64,000 nucleotides of DNA from Saccharopolyspora shandongensis. GTDB taxonomy: Bacteria > Actinomycetota > Actinomycetes > Mycobacteriales > Pseudonocardiaceae. A program made the position numbers and the translations under genes. Position 1 is the stretch's first letter; each line of letters opens with the position of its first letter. Below are positions 8,334 through 16,746 of the stretch, one piece after another. The notes beneath the pieces were generated by a model. It worked only from the letters and a program-made list of their open reading frames with translations. It was not told the origin of the DNA and did not search any database. The stretch spans positions 1 through 64,000 of the forward strand of contig NZ_FNOK01000057.1 of NCBI RefSeq assembly GCF_900106995.1, given 5' to 3'.

Positions 8334-9098
8334 ATGCGCCTGGAAGGCATTTCGGCGGCGGTGACCGGCGGGGCGTCCGGTCTCGGGCTCGCCACCACCC
8401 AGAAGCTGGTCAAGGCGGGGGCCAAGGTCACCATCATCGACCTACCGACGTCGCAGGGCGCCGAGGTCGCGAAGGAACTCGGCGACGCCGCGCGCTTCGC
8501 AGCCGCCGACATCACCGACGAGCAGCAGTTCGCCGCCGCCCTGGACGCCGCGGACGAGGTCGGCCCGCTGCGGGCGCTGGTGCACTGCGCCGGGCGCGGG
8601 GCCCGCATCCGGCTGGTGGAGAAGGACGGCCGGCCCGGTGCGCTGGAACCCTTCGAGGACGTCATCCAGCTGAACCTGGTCGGCTCCTACAACGCGCTGC
8701 GGCTCGGCGCGGCGCGGATGGCGAAGCACGACGCCGTCGACGACGAGCGCGGCGCGATCGTGCTGACCGCGTCGGTGGCCGCGTTCGACGGGCAGATCGG
8801 GCAGATCGCCTACACCGCGTCGAAGGCGGCGATCGTCGGCATGACGCTGTGCTCGGCGCGAGACCTGGCGAGCAAGGCGATCCGGGTGTGCACCATCGCG
8901 CCGGGCATCATGGACACCCCCCTGCTGGGGCGGCTGCGCGAGGACGTGCGCAAGTCGCTGGAGGACTCGGTGCCGAACCCGAAACGCCTCGGCGAGCCCG
9001 CCGAGTTCGGCGCGCTGGCCTGCCACATCGTCGAGAACCCGTACCTCAACGGCGAAACGATCCGCCTGGACGGCGCCATCCGCATGGCCCCCCGCTGA
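8334..9098 (+). CDS. SDR dehydrogenase, type-2 3-hydroxyacyl-CoA dehydrogenase-like
   Basis: A 254-residue short-chain dehydrogenase. The NAD motif TGGASGLG lies at residues 11-18, the strand-4 motif reads CAGRGAR, catalytic Tyr and Lys are in YTASK (about 160-164), and the C-terminal NGETIRLDGAIRM loop is intact. The GGASGLG nucleotide motif and the DL dipeptide after strand 2 (IIDLP) resemble NAD-dependent 3-hydroxyacyl-CoA dehydrogenase type 2 (HSD17B10-like). ATG 8334 follows an AAAGGA site. Substrate assignment is inference from overall similarity of motifs. Confidence 0.85.
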   Translation: MRLEGISAAVTGGASGLGLATTQKLVKAGAKVTIIDLPTSQGAEVAKELGDAARFAAADITDEQQFAAALDAADEVGPLRALVHCAGRGARIRLVEKDGRPGALEPFEDVIQLNLVGSYNALRLGAARMAKHDAVDDERGAIVLTASVAAFDGQIGQIAYTASKAAIVGMTLCSARDLASKAIRVCTIAPGIMDTPLLGRLREDVRKSLEDSVPNPKRLGEPAEFGALACHIVENPYLNGETIRLDGAIRMAPR

Positions 9099-9370
9099 CC
9101 CATGACGACGGGCGCCGCTGGAACAGCGGCGCCCGTCGCATGCCCGCCCCGGATTCGCCAGCGGGCCGAGTCGTGCCATCGTGCCGGGAGCCGGTGCGGC
9201 GCCGGGGCCGGCCGTTGCGCTTCTTGGCGTAAATGCATGCGCCAGTCTGTTCTCACCCCCATCGGATCTGTTGCGCTGTTCGGGTTCGCAGCGTTGGCGG
9301 ACAGTCGAAGTTCGGGACGGTGCCGGATCTGATCGCCTAGCATGGATCGGCGATTGTTCTGGGGGTGGTG

Positions 9371-10720
9371 ATGCGCACGCCTAGCCCGATCCGCCGGATG
9401 CGTCCCGTCGCCAGACCGCTGATCACCGCAGTCGTGACGTCGGCGGTGGCCCTTCTCATCAACGTGGCCACCAACCAGCCTGGTGCCTTGTGGCCGTGGA
9501 TGGGTGTCGTCGTGCTGACGGTGCTCGTCGGCATCTTGTCCTGGTACGAGAAGCACGAGCAGGATCATTCGAAAAGCGGTCGCACAGCGACTCCGCCCGG
9601 CAATCGGGCGGTGGCCGCGGGCCCGGTCCGGCCGGGCGAAATCGGCAGCGGAACCGTTTCGCGCGCGCGACCGCCCGCGGCCGGTGGAGTGGTGGGTGCT
9701 CGCACCGTTCAGCCGGGCCCGGTTCGCGATCGAAGTGACCGGCGTCCGGTCGTGTTCAACGCGATCCCGCTGCGCCTCGCCGATGTCACCGCCACTCTCG
9801 ACGCGACGCGGCTGTGGGTGCAGCGGGTTCAGAATGCGGACGGCGGTTTGCCGACGGACGGAAAAGGATCGCGGAGTTGCACTTGGAGCACGGCGGGCCT
9901 GGTCTGGGCGATATCGGAAACCACGACGAGATGCGATGCCATCTGGCTGGAGCGCGCGTTGACGTGGGTGCTCGACAACAAGAACGAGGACGGCGGTATC
10001 CCGATCACTCGTCGTGGTGACCGCTCGATCGTGGATGCGACCGCGCAGACGCTCATCGCTTGCTGTCGGGGCCTGCGGGATTCCGGTGACGAGAACTACC
10101 TCACGGCCGTGCAGTCGCTGGCGAAGTGGCTGCTCCTCCGCCAGGAACCGGATGCCGGATGGAGCTGGGCGCCCCGGGCGGAGTGCAGTTGGACGGCCAC
10201 GACGTGCTTCGGCCTCCTCGCGTTGCACGAAGTCGAGGCTCTCGCAGAGCAAGCAGACCGGATCGGCGAGTCGATCCAGGCCGGGTTGCGGTGGATCGGC
10301 ACGACCCAGAACGAGGACGGTGGTTGGGGATCACGGGCGGGCGACGATTCGAGGGCGGCGGTGACCGGCCTGGTCGGCTTCACCCTCGCCCGGTTGGAGC
10401 AACGGTCCATGGCGCAGGCCGCTGCCCACCACCTCCGGGATTCGATGACCGATGCCGGTGGCTGGCCGTCGGCGGTCGACCGGCCTACCGGGCACACCGT
10501 TACGCGGTTCGGTGACGCGTACGGCGTTCTCGGACTCGCCGCGGTCGGCGATGCGGCGGACGACGACCGGATCGCGCATGCCGTCGCCAATTTGATGAAG
10601 TCGTACCGCGGCGGGCATTTCCAGTACCTGGACACGATCATGCACACCTGGCCGACCCGGGACGGACTGCTCGCGCTGGCAGCTGTGGTGCGGATGCTCG
10701 AAGAACGCGATCTGGAGTGA
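9371..10720 (+). CDS. Membrane-anchored squalene-cyclase/prenyltransferase repeat protein
   Basis: A 449-residue protein with two predicted membrane helices near the N-terminus (about 13-33 and 40-58), a low-complexity linker, then an alpha/alpha-barrel of QW-like repeats: VQNADGGLPTDG, DNKNEDGGIPI, PDAGWSWAPRAECSWTATT, TQNEDGGWGS and AGGWPSA, each followed by a hydrophobic helix. This is the terpene-cyclase/prenyltransferase repeat fold. The DxDD protonation motif of squalene-hopene cyclase is not seen, so cyclase activity should not be assumed. Spacing of about 30 bases to the next cupin gene suggests an operon of four. GC content is lower than in neighbouring genes. GTG 9365 and 9368 are alternative starts. 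Confidence 0.75.
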   Translation: MRTPSPIRRMRPVARPLITAVVTSAVALLINVATNQPGALWPWMGVVVLTVLVGILSWYEKHEQDHSKSGRTATPPGNRAVAAGPVRPGEIGSGTVSRARPPAAGGVVGARTVQPGPVRDRSDRRPVVFNAIPLRLADVTATLDATRLWVQRVQNADGGLPTDGKGSRSCTWSTAGLVWAISETTTRCDAIWLERALTWVLDNKNEDGGIPITRRGDRSIVDATAQTLIACCRGLRDSGDENYLTAVQSLAKWLLLRQEPDAGWSWAPRAECSWTATTCFGLLALHEVEALAEQADRIGESIQAGLRWIGTTQNEDGGWGSRAGDDSRAAVTGLVGFTLARLEQRSMAQAAAHHLRDSMTDAGGWPSAVDRPTGHTVTRFGDAYGVLGLAAVGDAADDDRIAHAVANLMKSYRGGHFQYLDTIMHTWPTRDGLLALAAVVRMLEERDLE

Positions 10721-10751
10721 CCAGGCACCTCCGGCATTGGAAAGGAGCTCC

Positions 10752-11414
10752 ATGGATGACCAGCGGAAACTCGCTCGTGCCATCGTCGATGGTGGCGACC
10801 ACCACGAGATCGTTGCCCATTTGACGCGTCTGCTCCGGGCTTCGGAGAGTGAGAACCTGACCGCGATGTGGCACCCGTTGGGGTTTATCAACATATCTTT
10901 GGTGTGGGATTCGACTTGGCCTGGCGGAGATCGTCCTAGGATTCACGTGTGGCATCCGGAACTGAGCCGGCCGCAATTTCCGCAGCACGTCTGCCACTCC
11001 CATGGCTGGCATTTGCGCAGCAATGTTCTGCATGGGCGATTCGTCAATGAGACCTATGAGGTGAGCAGTGATCCGCACGGCGACCACGCCCTTTTCGAGG
11101 TCTCCTACGGTGATGGGGTGTCCCGGGCCAGGTCTGTCGACGAGGCGGTGAGCGTCGAGTTGGTTCGCGCGGACGAGCTCGCGGCCGGCGCCAGCTACGA
11201 GATCGGGAGCAACACGTTCCACTGGACGCGTCAGGTGAACGACGACCTCATCGTCACCGCGATGAACGGCAGCGGCCTCGGGGGCGATGCGCCTCCGCCG
11301 CGAAATGCGCGGAAGAAACCCTGCGAACCCGAGTATTCCTACATCCGAAGTTCCTGTTCCAGTGCGGACAAGAAGCGATTGTACGGTGATATCGTTGACT
11401 GCCTTGAAATTTAG
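10752..11414 (+). CDS. Cupin-like metal-binding protein of unknown role
   Basis: A 220-residue protein I cannot place in a named family. The central segment QHVCHSHGWHLRSNVLHGRF has the clustered histidines of a cupin/dioxygenase metal site, and YEIGSNTFHWT near residue 160 supplies the later histidine strand, so a single cupin-type barrel is likely. The C-terminal 50 residues are Cys- and charge-rich (CEPEYSYIRSSCSSADK) and may be disordered. ATG 10752 follows AAAGGAG at ideal spacing. It is the second gene of the cyclase-repeat, cupin, cupin, SDR operon. Confidence 0.7.
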   Translation: MDDQRKLARAIVDGGDHHEIVAHLTRLLRASESENLTAMWHPLGFINISLVWDSTWPGGDRPRIHVWHPELSRPQFPQHVCHSHGWHLRSNVLHGRFVNETYEVSSDPHGDHALFEVSYGDGVSRARSVDEAVSVELVRADELAAGASYEIGSNTFHWTRQVNDDLIVTAMNGSGLGGDAPPPRNARKKPCEPEYSYIRSSCSSADKKRLYGDIVDCLEI

Positions 11415-11443
11415 TCCGAGGTGTGCGAGTGGTTGGAGATCTC

Positions 11444-11779
11444 GTGGCGTACTACTTCCCTGGTGCTGACGGTGTCGAGCGCAGCTTTTCGGGTGTGACG
11501 ATCCGGAATCTCATTGCCGGCCCGGAGAGAACTGTCAGCGTTGCGGCCGTGAATTTGGATGGTGTGCATCCGCCGAGCATCAGCAAGCTCAGCGACCGCG
11601 CGTATTACATCATCCACGGGGAGGTGGAGGTCACGGTCGGCTCCGAAACATTCGTCGCGAGTTCCGGAGATGCCGTTTTCGTGCCGAAGACGACGCGGCA
11701 TTCGTTGGTGGGGAAGGCGGAGTACGTTGTCGTGAACGTGCCTCCATTCGATCCGTCGGCCGAGGAAGCGGCGGACTGA
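11444..11779 (+). CDS. Small cupin-domain protein
   Basis: A protein of about 111 residues with a standard cupin motif set: DRAYYIIHGEVEVTVG (motif 1 region), GDAVFVPKTTRHSL (motif 2 with histidine) and a closing strand AEYVVVNVPPF. One expected motif-1 histidine is not obvious, so metal occupancy is uncertain. GTG 11444 is favoured because GGAGA lies five bases upstream; GTG 11423 or 11429 would add up to seven residues. Its role is probably tied to the preceding cupin-like gene and the following SDR. Confidence 0.7.
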   Translation: MAYYFPGADGVERSFSGVTIRNLIAGPERTVSVAAVNLDGVHPPSISKLSDRAYYIIHGEVEVTVGSETFVASSGDAVFVPKTTRHSLVGKAEYVVVNVPPFDPSAEEAAD

Positions 11780-11879
11780 GGAGGACGGCACGCCCCCCCG
11801 CGTGCCGCGGAACGTGGTCGAAGAGATCTACCGGCACGGCACCCGGCGGTCGGGCGTCGGCAGGGTGAACGGAGAGCGC

Positions 11880-12617
11880 GTGCGATTCGACGGAAGTGTT
11901 GTGGTGGTGACGGGTTCCTCGCGGGGCATCGGCCGCGTCAGCGCGCTGAAGTTCGCGGCGGAGGGGGCGAAGGTCGTCGTCTGCTGCCATCGCAATGCGG
12001 ACAGCGGGAAGCAGGTCGCCGACGAAGTCGGGCCGCAGCGCGGCATGCTCTTCGTCGGAGACCTTGCCGACGAAGATTGCGCTCAGGCCTTGGTGAGCCA
12101 GGTCGAGGACCGTTTCGGGCGAGTGGACGTGCTGGTCAACAACGTGGGGGAACTGGCCCGCCCCGCGGGGTGGGACGTCTCCGTGGCAGCGTGGGAAGCC
12201 GCGATTCGGGCGAATCTCACGACCGCGTGGCTGGTCACGCGTTTGATGGTGCCCCTGCTGCAGGCGAGTGATGGTGCGGCGATCGTGAACGTCACCTCGA
12301 TCTACGGGCTGCTCGGCCAGGCGCCCGTGCTGGCCTATTCCGTGGCCAAGGGCGGTCTCGTCACCTTGACCAAGGCGTTCGCGAAGCAGTTGGCGCCGGC
12401 TGTCCGGGTCAACGGCGTTGCGCCGAGCAATGTCTGGACGGACATGACGCGGGGGGCGGATGAGGAGCTCCTGGCGAAGTTCCGCGATCAGACCCCGCTC
12501 GGCCGGATTGCCGAGCCAGGGGAGATCGCGAGCGTGATCGCTTTCCTGGCATCCGCGGAGGCCAGCTACGTCACGGGACAGGTCGTTGCCGTGGACGGTG
12601 GTTACAGCCTGAAGTAG
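11880..12617 (+). CDS. SDR family oxidoreductase
   Basis: A 245-residue classical short-chain dehydrogenase: TGSSRGIG at residues 11-18, NNVGE in strand 4, Ser of NVTSIYG, catalytic Tyr/Lys in YSVAK, and the terminal VTGQVVAVDGGYSLK typical of 3-oxoacyl-ACP reductase-like (FabG-type) enzymes. The arginine after the glycine motif and CHRN after strand 2 suggest NADP preference. GTG 11880 with GGAGAG upstream gives the normal N-terminus; the frame is open back to 11802 but that extension has no family counterpart. It closes the four-gene operon that begins at 9371. Confidence 0.85.
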   Translation: MRFDGSVVVVTGSSRGIGRVSALKFAAEGAKVVVCCHRNADSGKQVADEVGPQRGMLFVGDLADEDCAQALVSQVEDRFGRVDVLVNNVGELARPAGWDVSVAAWEAAIRANLTTAWLVTRLMVPLLQASDGAAIVNVTSIYGLLGQAPVLAYSVAKGGLVTLTKAFAKQLAPAVRVNGVAPSNVWTDMTRGADEELLAKFRDQTPLGRIAEPGEIASVIAFLASAEASYVTGQVVAVDGGYSLK

Positions 12618-12675
12618 TGGACCAGGGGCACCCGCGACCGCCGGAACCCATTGCGGGTGCCCCTGGCCTCGTTTG

Positions 12676-14076
12676 TCAGTCGAAGGAGACGCCGAAGACG
12701 CTGAGGAGGCTGTAGACGCCCAGCAGGCTGATCGCGATGCTGCTGATCACCAGGAGGGTGTTGAAGGCCTTCGAGCCGTGCAGGCGCTTGTCGACCTGGG
12801 TGTTGCGCAGGTACCAGGTCGCGATCACCACCGCAGGCAGGAAGATGCCGGTCATGATGCCGCCGATCTGCACCATCACCACCGGCGAGTTGACGAACAG
12901 GTAGGCCGCGCCCCACAGGATCGGCAGCGCCACCGTGAAGCCGCGGATCCACTTCTGCCGGGAGCGGGCGTCCTTCCAGTCCATGATGCCCAGCTCCGCC
13001 AGGACGTTGACGTACATCCGGGCCCAGCTGGGGATCGCGGCCCACAGGGTGGAGCCGAGCACCGCGATCGCGCCGATGAGGAACGCCACGGCCGCCCACT
13101 CGCCGATGACGTCGGTGTACATCTGCGACAGCGTCGTGATCATCTCGTTGCCCTTGAGCACCAGGCCCTGCGGGTTGAGCACCGCCGCGCCCATCAGGTA
13201 GAACGCCAGGGTGCTGAAGGTGTAGATGACCCAGGACAGGAAGACGTCCTTGTACATCACCTTGATCCAGCCCTGGGCGCGGTTCTGCCACGCCTCGCTG
13301 CCGTCGTTCGGGCCGACCCAGCGCGCGTAGCCCTTCTCCACGCACCAGTAGGTGTAGAAGGTGATCTCGTCGGCACCGACGCCGGTGATGCCGAACATCG
13401 CCACCGCGGCGCCGATGGCCCCGACCGGGATGGTGAAGGTGAGACCGCTGAGCAGGTCGCCGCCGCTGTAGCCGAACGGCGTGAACGGCAGGCCGAGCGC
13501 GATCACCACGGTGGCCACCGAGAACACCGCCACCAGCGCGAAGGCGCCGCGTTCGATCAGGTTGTAGTTGTTGGAGTACAGCAGCGCGATGCTGCCGACG
13601 ACGATGATGATCGTCCACACCGTCAGCGAGGTGGCGCCGAGCGGCTCGCCGCCGACCGGGATCAGCAGGCTCATCGCGACCGCGGTGCCGCCGACGATGC
13701 CGCCGACCTGCAGCAGCTTCGACAGCGCCATGATCATCCACAGCAGGTTGATCCAGCCGACCCGGCCGATCTTCGGCGGCACCTGGTTGAACCCGGTCAG
13801 CGCGGGCTTGCCGGTGATGATCGTCCAGCGGGCGAGCTCGGCCTGCACCGCCACCTTGACGGCGGTGGACAGGATCACCATCCACAGCAGGGCGAAACCG
13901 ACTTCCGCGCCGAGCGCGGTGGTGGCGATGAGCTCGCCGGAACCGACGATCGAGGCGCTGACGATCAGGCCCGGGCCGAGATAGCGGAGGCTGGACTTCC
14001 AGCCCTTGGGGGGTTCCTTGACGCCGTCCGCGGTGAGAACGTACGGATCGTCGCCGCTGGCGACCGATGTTCCCAT
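12676..14076 (-). CDS. Nramp-related transporter with altered metal-site motif
   Basis: A 466-residue, 11-12-helix inner-membrane protein of the Nramp fold. The first helix carries GPGLIVSASIVGSGELIATT where manganese/iron Nramps have DPGN, and helix 6 reads GITGVGADEITFY where Nramps have the MPH motif. Both canonical binding-site motifs are therefore replaced, as in a distinct Nramp-related clade of unsettled substrate. The family classically couples divalent metal entry to protons; with these changes I would not claim manganese or iron. ATG 14076 is preceded by AGGGAG. Expressed alone, convergent with the SDR operon. Confidence 0.8.
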   Translation of the reverse strand: MGTSVASGDDPYVLTADGVKEPPKGWKSSLRYLGPGLIVSASIVGSGELIATTALGAEVGFALLWMVILSTAVKVAVQAELARWTIITGKPALTGFNQVPPKIGRVGWINLLWMIMALSKLLQVGGIVGGTAVAMSLLIPVGGEPLGATSLTVWTIIIVVGSIALLYSNNYNLIERGAFALVAVFSVATVVIALGLPFTPFGYSGGDLLSGLTFTIPVGAIGAAVAMFGITGVGADEITFYTYWCVEKGYARWVGPNDGSEAWQNRAQGWIKVMYKDVFLSWVIYTFSTLAFYLMGAAVLNPQGLVLKGNEMITTLSQMYTDVIGEWAAVAFLIGAIAVLGSTLWAAIPSWARMYVNVLAELGIMDWKDARSRQKWIRGFTVALPILWGAAYLFVNSPVVMVQIGGIMTGIFLPAVVIATWYLRNTQVDKRLHGSKAFNTLLVISSIAISLLGVYSLLSVFGVSFD

Positions 14077-14244
14077 CGGGCACTCCCTTGTGCTCGAAAT
14101 TTCACATTTGTGAAGCTTTATTTGTGGATGTGAAAACTACAGTTGCGAACGGGGCCGGTCAACGGACTGGGAAGCACGGTTCGCGGAGGTTTTCGATCGC
14201 CCCACGGCGGGCATTCGGGAGGCGAGCGCGTCCGGAGGTGCCCG

Positions 14245-14682
14245 ATGGTTTCCCGCTCGCGATGGCAGCGCCCGCTGATGCGCTGGCAGTTGTTGCTGGG
14301 CGCGGAAGGCCTGTTGCTGATCCTGCTCGGCGCGCTGGGACTGGCCGGTCGGCAGGCGGGAGCCGTCCCGGTGCTGGTGGTCTTCCACCTCAACACCGCG
14401 CACAGCGTCCTGCTGCTGATCGCCGGTGTGCTCGCGCTGGTCGCCGCACCGTGGCGGCGCGGGGCGGCGCTGTTCGCGGCGGTGCAGATGGTCGGCGGCG
14501 TGATGCTGTTCGTCTACGGCACGGCGGAAAGCACTGCGGGCGAAGGGAGAACGCCGTTGCTGTTGCACCCGGCCGAGAACTTCCTGCACGCGGGCCTGGC
14601 CGTGCTCGGCTTCATCATCCTGTGCGGCGTGGAGTCGACGCCGCGCCCGGTCCGGCCGCGCCGCATGGTCCCCCGGCATTGA
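14245..14682 (+). CDS. DUF4383-type small membrane protein
   Basis: A 145-residue protein with four predicted membrane helices; the pattern of a short second-helix entry HLNTAHSVLLLIAGVLAL followed by an A-A-x-F helix resembles the DUF4383 family of actinobacterial membrane proteins, function unknown. The C-terminus is basic (RPVRPRRMVPRH). ATG 14245 lies eight bases after GGAGG, so the longer open frame from 14143 is rejected. It is divergent from the Nramp-like gene. Confidence 0.7.
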   Translation: MVSRSRWQRPLMRWQLLLGAEGLLLILLGALGLAGRQAGAVPVLVVFHLNTAHSVLLLIAGVLALVAAPWRRGAALFAAVQMVGGVMLFVYGTAESTAGEGRTPLLLHPAENFLHAGLAVLGFIILCGVESTPRPVRPRRMVPRH

Positions 14683-14765
14683 GGCGGTAGGCGTTGACCA
14701 CATCCGGGACGGCCCCGGCACCCGGACAGCCGCTTTGGACGGACGCCTGGCGTGCGGCCCCGCCG

Positions 14766-14984
14766 TTAGAGGTTTTCAGCAGAGGGGTCGATCGCCGGTT
14801 CCATCGACATTGCCAAGACGGTGTTGATCTCGTGGCGTAGTTCGTCCTCGGTGTCGAACCCGACGTTCACGTCGGCATGACCCGGCAGGCTGTACGTGAG
14901 CCGCCAGATCCCGCCGACCGACCGGGTGACCGATAGCCGCGCCTCGAAGTCTTGCGCCCCGTACCGGATCACGAAACCGTCCAT
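14766..14984 (-). CDS. Small hypothetical protein (72 aa)
   Basis: A 72-residue acidic protein (starts MDGFVIRYGAQDFEARLSV, ends PAIDPSAENL) without signal peptide or recognisable motif. Regular alternation of hydrophobic residues suggests a small beta-rich fold followed by a helix (DTEDELRHEINTVLAMSM). GAAGG lies nine bases before ATG 14984 and third-position GC is high, which supports real coding. I do not recognise the family. Confidence 0.55.
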   Translation of the reverse strand: MDGFVIRYGAQDFEARLSVTRSVGGIWRLTYSLPGHADVNVGFDTEDELRHEINTVLAMSMEPAIDPSAENL

Positions 14985-15253
14985 TTCGGTACCTTCGTCC
15001 TTCTCGCCTCAGCATGCGGATGCGGCGGGTTGGAAGCACAGGGCATTACGACCTTGGGCCAGTGAGGTGGTGCCCCGCCGGACGCCGAGTTGATCGGGCG
15101 TCGCGTGGATCGGGGAGTGCAGCAGCGAAAGAGAGCTCTCGCCTCGAACGGTGACCGAAGGCTTCTCAGGTTGACGTGTTCGGTGGTGAGTCCGTCGAGC
15201 ACTCGTTGAAGAGTTGGCGAGCCGCCTCGTTGTTGTTCAGAACGTCTGATGGT

Positions 15254-15688
15254 TCAGACCGTGAGAGGGGCCGGGCTGGACCTGTCCAGCCCGCCTGCGC
15301 GCAACGCTCGTTCGACGGCGGTGGAACCGCCGGCCACGATGAACTCCACGTCTCGGTGGGGCGCGTAGGCGAGGGCGGCGGTGATCAGTTCCAACCCCGC
15401 CACGCCCAGGAAGGTCACGCCACTGAGGTCCAGTACAACGGTCGACAGCTTGGTCAGCAGCCGAGGCCACAGCAGGGCGGCCACTCGTGGGGCCGTTGCG
15501 GTATCGATTTCGCCGGTCGCGGTCAGCACGACCACGTCGTGGCTGGGGTAGGTGAGGCGGAGCCGAAGAGTGGATCCGAACTTGATGGCTTCCAAGTGCA
15601 GGCCAGACGACGTTGGCACGGGCATTTCAGCGGGGGCAAGAAGAGGTCCCGGGCGTTGCAGGGCACGCGCGGTCGTTCGGATGGTCAT
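15254..15688 (-). CDS. STAS-domain protein (anti-sigma factor antagonist-like)
   Basis: A 144-residue protein with a STAS domain at about residues 45-135: VVVLTATGEIDTATAP, then VVLDLSGVTFLGVAGLELI. STAS proteins of this size normally bind anti-sigma kinases and are controlled by phosphorylation of a serine directly after the LSGVTFLD stretch. Here that position is in LGVAG and no serine is present, so it may be a constitutively active or differently regulated partner. The first 40 residues are unstructured and an internal ATG could be the true start. No anti-sigma kinase gene lies beside it. Confidence 0.78.
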   Translation of the reverse strand: MTIRTTARALQRPGPLLAPAEMPVPTSSGLHLEAIKFGSTLRLRLTYPSHDVVVLTATGEIDTATAPRVAALLWPRLLTKLSTVVLDLSGVTFLGVAGLELITAALAYAPHRDVEFIVAGGSTAVERALRAGGLDRSSPAPLTV

Positions 15689-15886
15689 GAAATGATCCGA
15701 TCCAAGCCGAACAGGATGGTCGCTCGGCTCGCTAGAGCTGTGAGGAGAGCGGCCCTGCGTCGTGTCAACGGGTGACGTGGTGGGAGCAGCCCTGTCGATT
15801 GCAGGAGCAACCAGTTCAGCCAGCTACCCGCAACCCTACGCTTCCGGGACCGGAAAAAGCAGAAAGCGACCGTCGGGGCCCCGTCA

Positions 15887-16462
15887 TCACTGCGCGCGGT
15901 AGCCAGGCGGCAGGTCCGCACGCGGCGCCAACCGGTCCAGGTCAGCCGGCCGAAGCCGGTAGAGCTCCACGGTCTGCCCGAAGTACTTGTCGGTCTCCCC
16001 GGCCCATTCCATGCCGTTGTCGCGGACCGTCTCCGCAGCCTGGACGTTGTCCGGCCGGACCACCGCGAAAAGCTCATCGACCTCGTGCTCGAACGCCCAC
16101 CGAACCAGCGCGAACATCGCCTCACCGGTGTAACCCTGTTCCCAGAGTTCCGGATGCACGTGCCAGCCCACTTCAAGGTCCTGATTGCCCGGCGGCAGCG
16201 GCAGCAGGGACGCACCACCGATCACACGGTCGTCCTCGCGTCGCTGGATGCACCAACGTCCCACGGGCGGGATGGCTCTGACGTCCTCGGCGATCCACTG
16301 CCGCAACAACAGGCGCATGGCCACAAGGTCCGGAACCGTCTCCATGATCGGGCTCAGCCACCGCGTCACCTCGGCGCTGCCGTACACGTCGAGCGCCGCT
16401 TCTGCGTCCTCGATGCGCCAGCTCCGCAAGAGCAACCTGTTCGTGACCAGCTGCCGAGCCAT
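15887..16462 (-). CDS. GNAT acetyltransferase, RimJ-like
   Basis: A 191-residue N-acetyltransferase with the RimJ/RimL opening VTNRLLLRSWRIEDAEAALD, a VIGGASLLPLP strand and the acetyl-CoA segment VGWHVHPELWEQGYTGEAMFALVRWAF. ATG 16462 fits the family start. A single-gene unit; acceptor unknown. It is not closely similar to the three GNATs at 6.7-8.2 kb beyond the fold. Confidence 0.85.
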   Translation of the reverse strand: MARQLVTNRLLLRSWRIEDAEAALDVYGSAEVTRWLSPIMETVPDLVAMRLLLRQWIAEDVRAIPPVGRWCIQRREDDRVIGGASLLPLPPGNQDLEVGWHVHPELWEQGYTGEAMFALVRWAFEHEVDELFAVVRPDNVQAAETVRDNGMEWAGETDKYFGQTVELYRLRPADLDRLAPRADLPPGYRAQ

Positions 16463-16746
16463 GCTGCCAGGATAACCGCCCATTCCAGGGCCAGTGCAGT
16501 CTTCGCGGGCACCGCCCAGTCCGCGCGGAGCTGGGGCGCTCGCCAGAACCTGGATAACGGCAGGGAAACAAGAGGCTGTTCGCCATCGCGGACCAAGCCG
16601 CTCACGAGGGCTCACCAGGCTCGGCCGGTTCCGGTGCCGCCCGATTCCGGACGCAGCGGGAATTTCCGGCGGGTGTTCGGCGTTGGGCCCCGACCGCAAC
16701 CGGATTTCCGGTGCTTGCCGACGACGGGACGGATAGGGTTTCGAAC

